Shown piece by piece: positions 12,982 through 13,812 of a stretch of 13,812 bases of DNA (its first letter is position 1; each line of letters starts with the position of its first letter). A program made the position numbers and the translations under genes. The stretch comes from CAYHYG01 sp964360835. GTDB lineage: Bacteria; Patescibacteriota; Patescibacteriia; UBA1558; 2-01-FULL-52-15. Under the pieces are notes generated by a model that ran no database searches, had not been told where the DNA came from, and worked only from the letters and a program-made list of their open reading frames with translations. The stretch spans positions 1-13,812 of the forward strand of contig CAYHYG010000027.1 of assembly GCA_964360835.1 (NCBI GenBank), given 5' to 3'.

Positions 12982-13812
12982 ATGGATATAAAAAGAATTT
13001 TAGCCTTCGTCGGATTTATTCTAGCAGTCATTAGTTTGGCTCTGGCTCTTTATTTTTTTATTTTTCGCTCGCTCTTGCCTTCGGAGCCGTCAGGAGTGAT
13101 ACCACCGGATCAGGGTGGTACCCTGCCCACTGTGCCACCGGGCACCAGACCACCGGGCACCGCTACCACGACCCCTGGTAGTACCGGAACTTTGACTCAG
13201 CCAGATATCATTGCCGGTGGACGGGAAACTGTGGTAAGCGACTATCCTGAAATCAAGGTTGAATCAGCGCAACCGATCGGCGCTGGCATAGGTTTCTATA
13301 ATCCTGATGATTCAGCTTTTTACACCCTTGGTCCGGGTGGAACTGCCAGCTTGCTGACTGATCAAAAATTTGTCAATGTTGAGAATGTTACGTGGTCTCC
13401 GAGAAGGACGCAGGCTATCTTGGAATATCCCGATGGCTCCAACATTGTTTACGATTTTAATACTAGGAAACAGCTAACCCTGCCAAAAGAAATGGAAAGC
13501 TTTTCTTTTGACGCCAGTGGCTCACGTATCGCCGCAGTCTGGGATGGTGGAGAACCGGATAATACGTGGCTGATGGTGGGTAATGCCGATGGTACGGGAT
13601 TAGAAGTAGTGGAACCGTTAGGAAACAACAAGACAGATGTTGATGTTTCTTTCTCTCCTGATAATCAAGTTGTAGCTCTCTATCGTCAGGCCTCAAATGC
13701 CGGTCAGCAAGAAATAATCCCCTTAGGACGTAACCAAGAAAATTTTCGTTCATTTACGGTTGATGGCTTGAAATTTGAATCAAAATATTCTCCTTCCGGT
13801 AATTATCTATTT
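12982..13812 (+). CDS. Membrane-anchored beta-propeller protein (3' truncated by window end)
   Basis: The frame opens at ATG 12982, one base after the previous TAA, and stays open to the end (277 codons), so this is only the N-terminal part. Residues 5-27 form a membrane anchor with short cytoplasmic N-terminus. About 33-75 is a Pro/Thr/Gly-rich linker containing the repeat PPGTRPPGTA. From about 85 on, repeated units resemble TolB/WD40-type beta-propeller blades: VTWSPRRTQAILEYPDG, FSFDASGSRIAAVWDGG, VSFSPDNQVVALYRQ and the start of KYSPSGNYLF. The spacing of the visible blades is about 40-50 residues. Such propellers on the outside of the membrane usually bind proteins or glycans. It is the distal visible gene of the secretion operon. 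Its role is unknown; a periplasm-like or surface partner of the system is plausible. Confidence 0.8.
   Translation, partial: MDIKRILAFVGFILAVISLALALYFFIFRSLLPSEPSGVIPPDQGGTLPTVPPGTRPPGTATTTPGSTGTLTQPDIIAGGRETVVSDYPEIKVESAQPIGAGIGFYNPDDSAFYTLGPGGTASLLTDQKFVNVENVTWSPRRTQAILEYPDGSNIVYDFNTRKQLTLPKEMESFSFDASGSRIAAVWDGGEPDNTWLMVGNADGTGLEVVEPLGNNKTDVDVSFSPDNQVVALYRQASNAGQQEIIPLGRNQENFRSFTVDGLKFESKYSPSGNYLF
13135..13161 (+). repeat. Short direct repeat encoding PPGT(R/A)
   Basis: CCACCGGGCACC occurs twice (13135-13146 and 13150-13161), with 3 bases between the copies and in frame, giving PPGTR-PPGTA in the linker of the beta-propeller protein. It could vary in copy number by slippage, which would change linker length without breaking the frame. 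Confidence 0.7.

Noticed and set aside
13449..13753. Overlapping minus-strand frames near the window end
   Set aside because: They lie opposite the open plus-strand beta-propeller frame, whose repeated blade motifs establish the real coding strand.
1..13812. Alternative genetic code with TGA as glycine
   Set aside because: Genes up to 822 codons are complete without in-frame TGA under the standard code, and TGG/GGN codons serve normally.

Overview
The window looks like a chromosomal segment of a Candidate Phyla Radiation (Patescibacteria, possibly Parcubacteria-like) bacterium. The evidence is a VirB4/PrgI/TraC-like/VirB6-like secretion gene set of the kind found in that group, tightly packed genes with almost no Shine-Dalgarno sequences, an EF-P with Arg at the loop tip, and several large proteins resembling lineage-specific CPR proteins. 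This assignment comes from reading the proteins; no database search was run. All long genes read through under the standard genetic code, so a UGA=Gly lineage (Gracilibacteria/Absconditabacteria) is unlikely.

Layout. (a) 1-4270, plus strand: the end of a secreted, Cys-containing surface protein with a PKD-like motif, a VirB6/TrbL-like polytopic membrane protein with a long soluble tail, and a 413-aa soluble protein of unknown function. A perfect bidirectional hairpin terminator (4269-4310) closes this block. (b) 4316-6384, minus strand: the translation/replication operon rpsF-ssb-rpsR-efp, driven by a near-consensus sigma-70 promoter (6356-6384) and studded with palindromic intergenic repeats, one of which contains the efp stop codon. 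(c) 6390-7627, plus strand: a divergent, probably leaderless TRM11-like RNA/DNA N2-guanine methyltransferase gene. (d) 7646-13812, plus strand: a second secretion operon, with a 389-aa protein of unknown function, PrgI, a TraC-like protein, the VirB4 ATPase, a single-pass protein that may be VirB8-like, a small polytopic membrane protein, and a membrane-anchored beta-propeller protein that runs off the window.

Blocks (a) and (d) together make a minimal type IV secretion-like machine: a motor (VirB4), an inner-membrane channel (PrgI/VirB3-like and VirB6-like), a bitopic scaffold and exported proteins. No relaxase, VirD4 coupling protein or outer-membrane core component is visible. It may therefore serve surface appendage assembly, DNA uptake or cell-cell contact rather than conjugation; that is inference. 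Four gene junctions in (a) and (d) share the same TAATATG stop-start arrangement, which suggests translational coupling as the main way subunit ratios are set.

No tRNA, rRNA, CRISPR array, transposase or gene-free stretch over 300 bases was seen. The longest intergenic gap is 6227-6409, which holds the divergent promoters and the structured rpsF leader.
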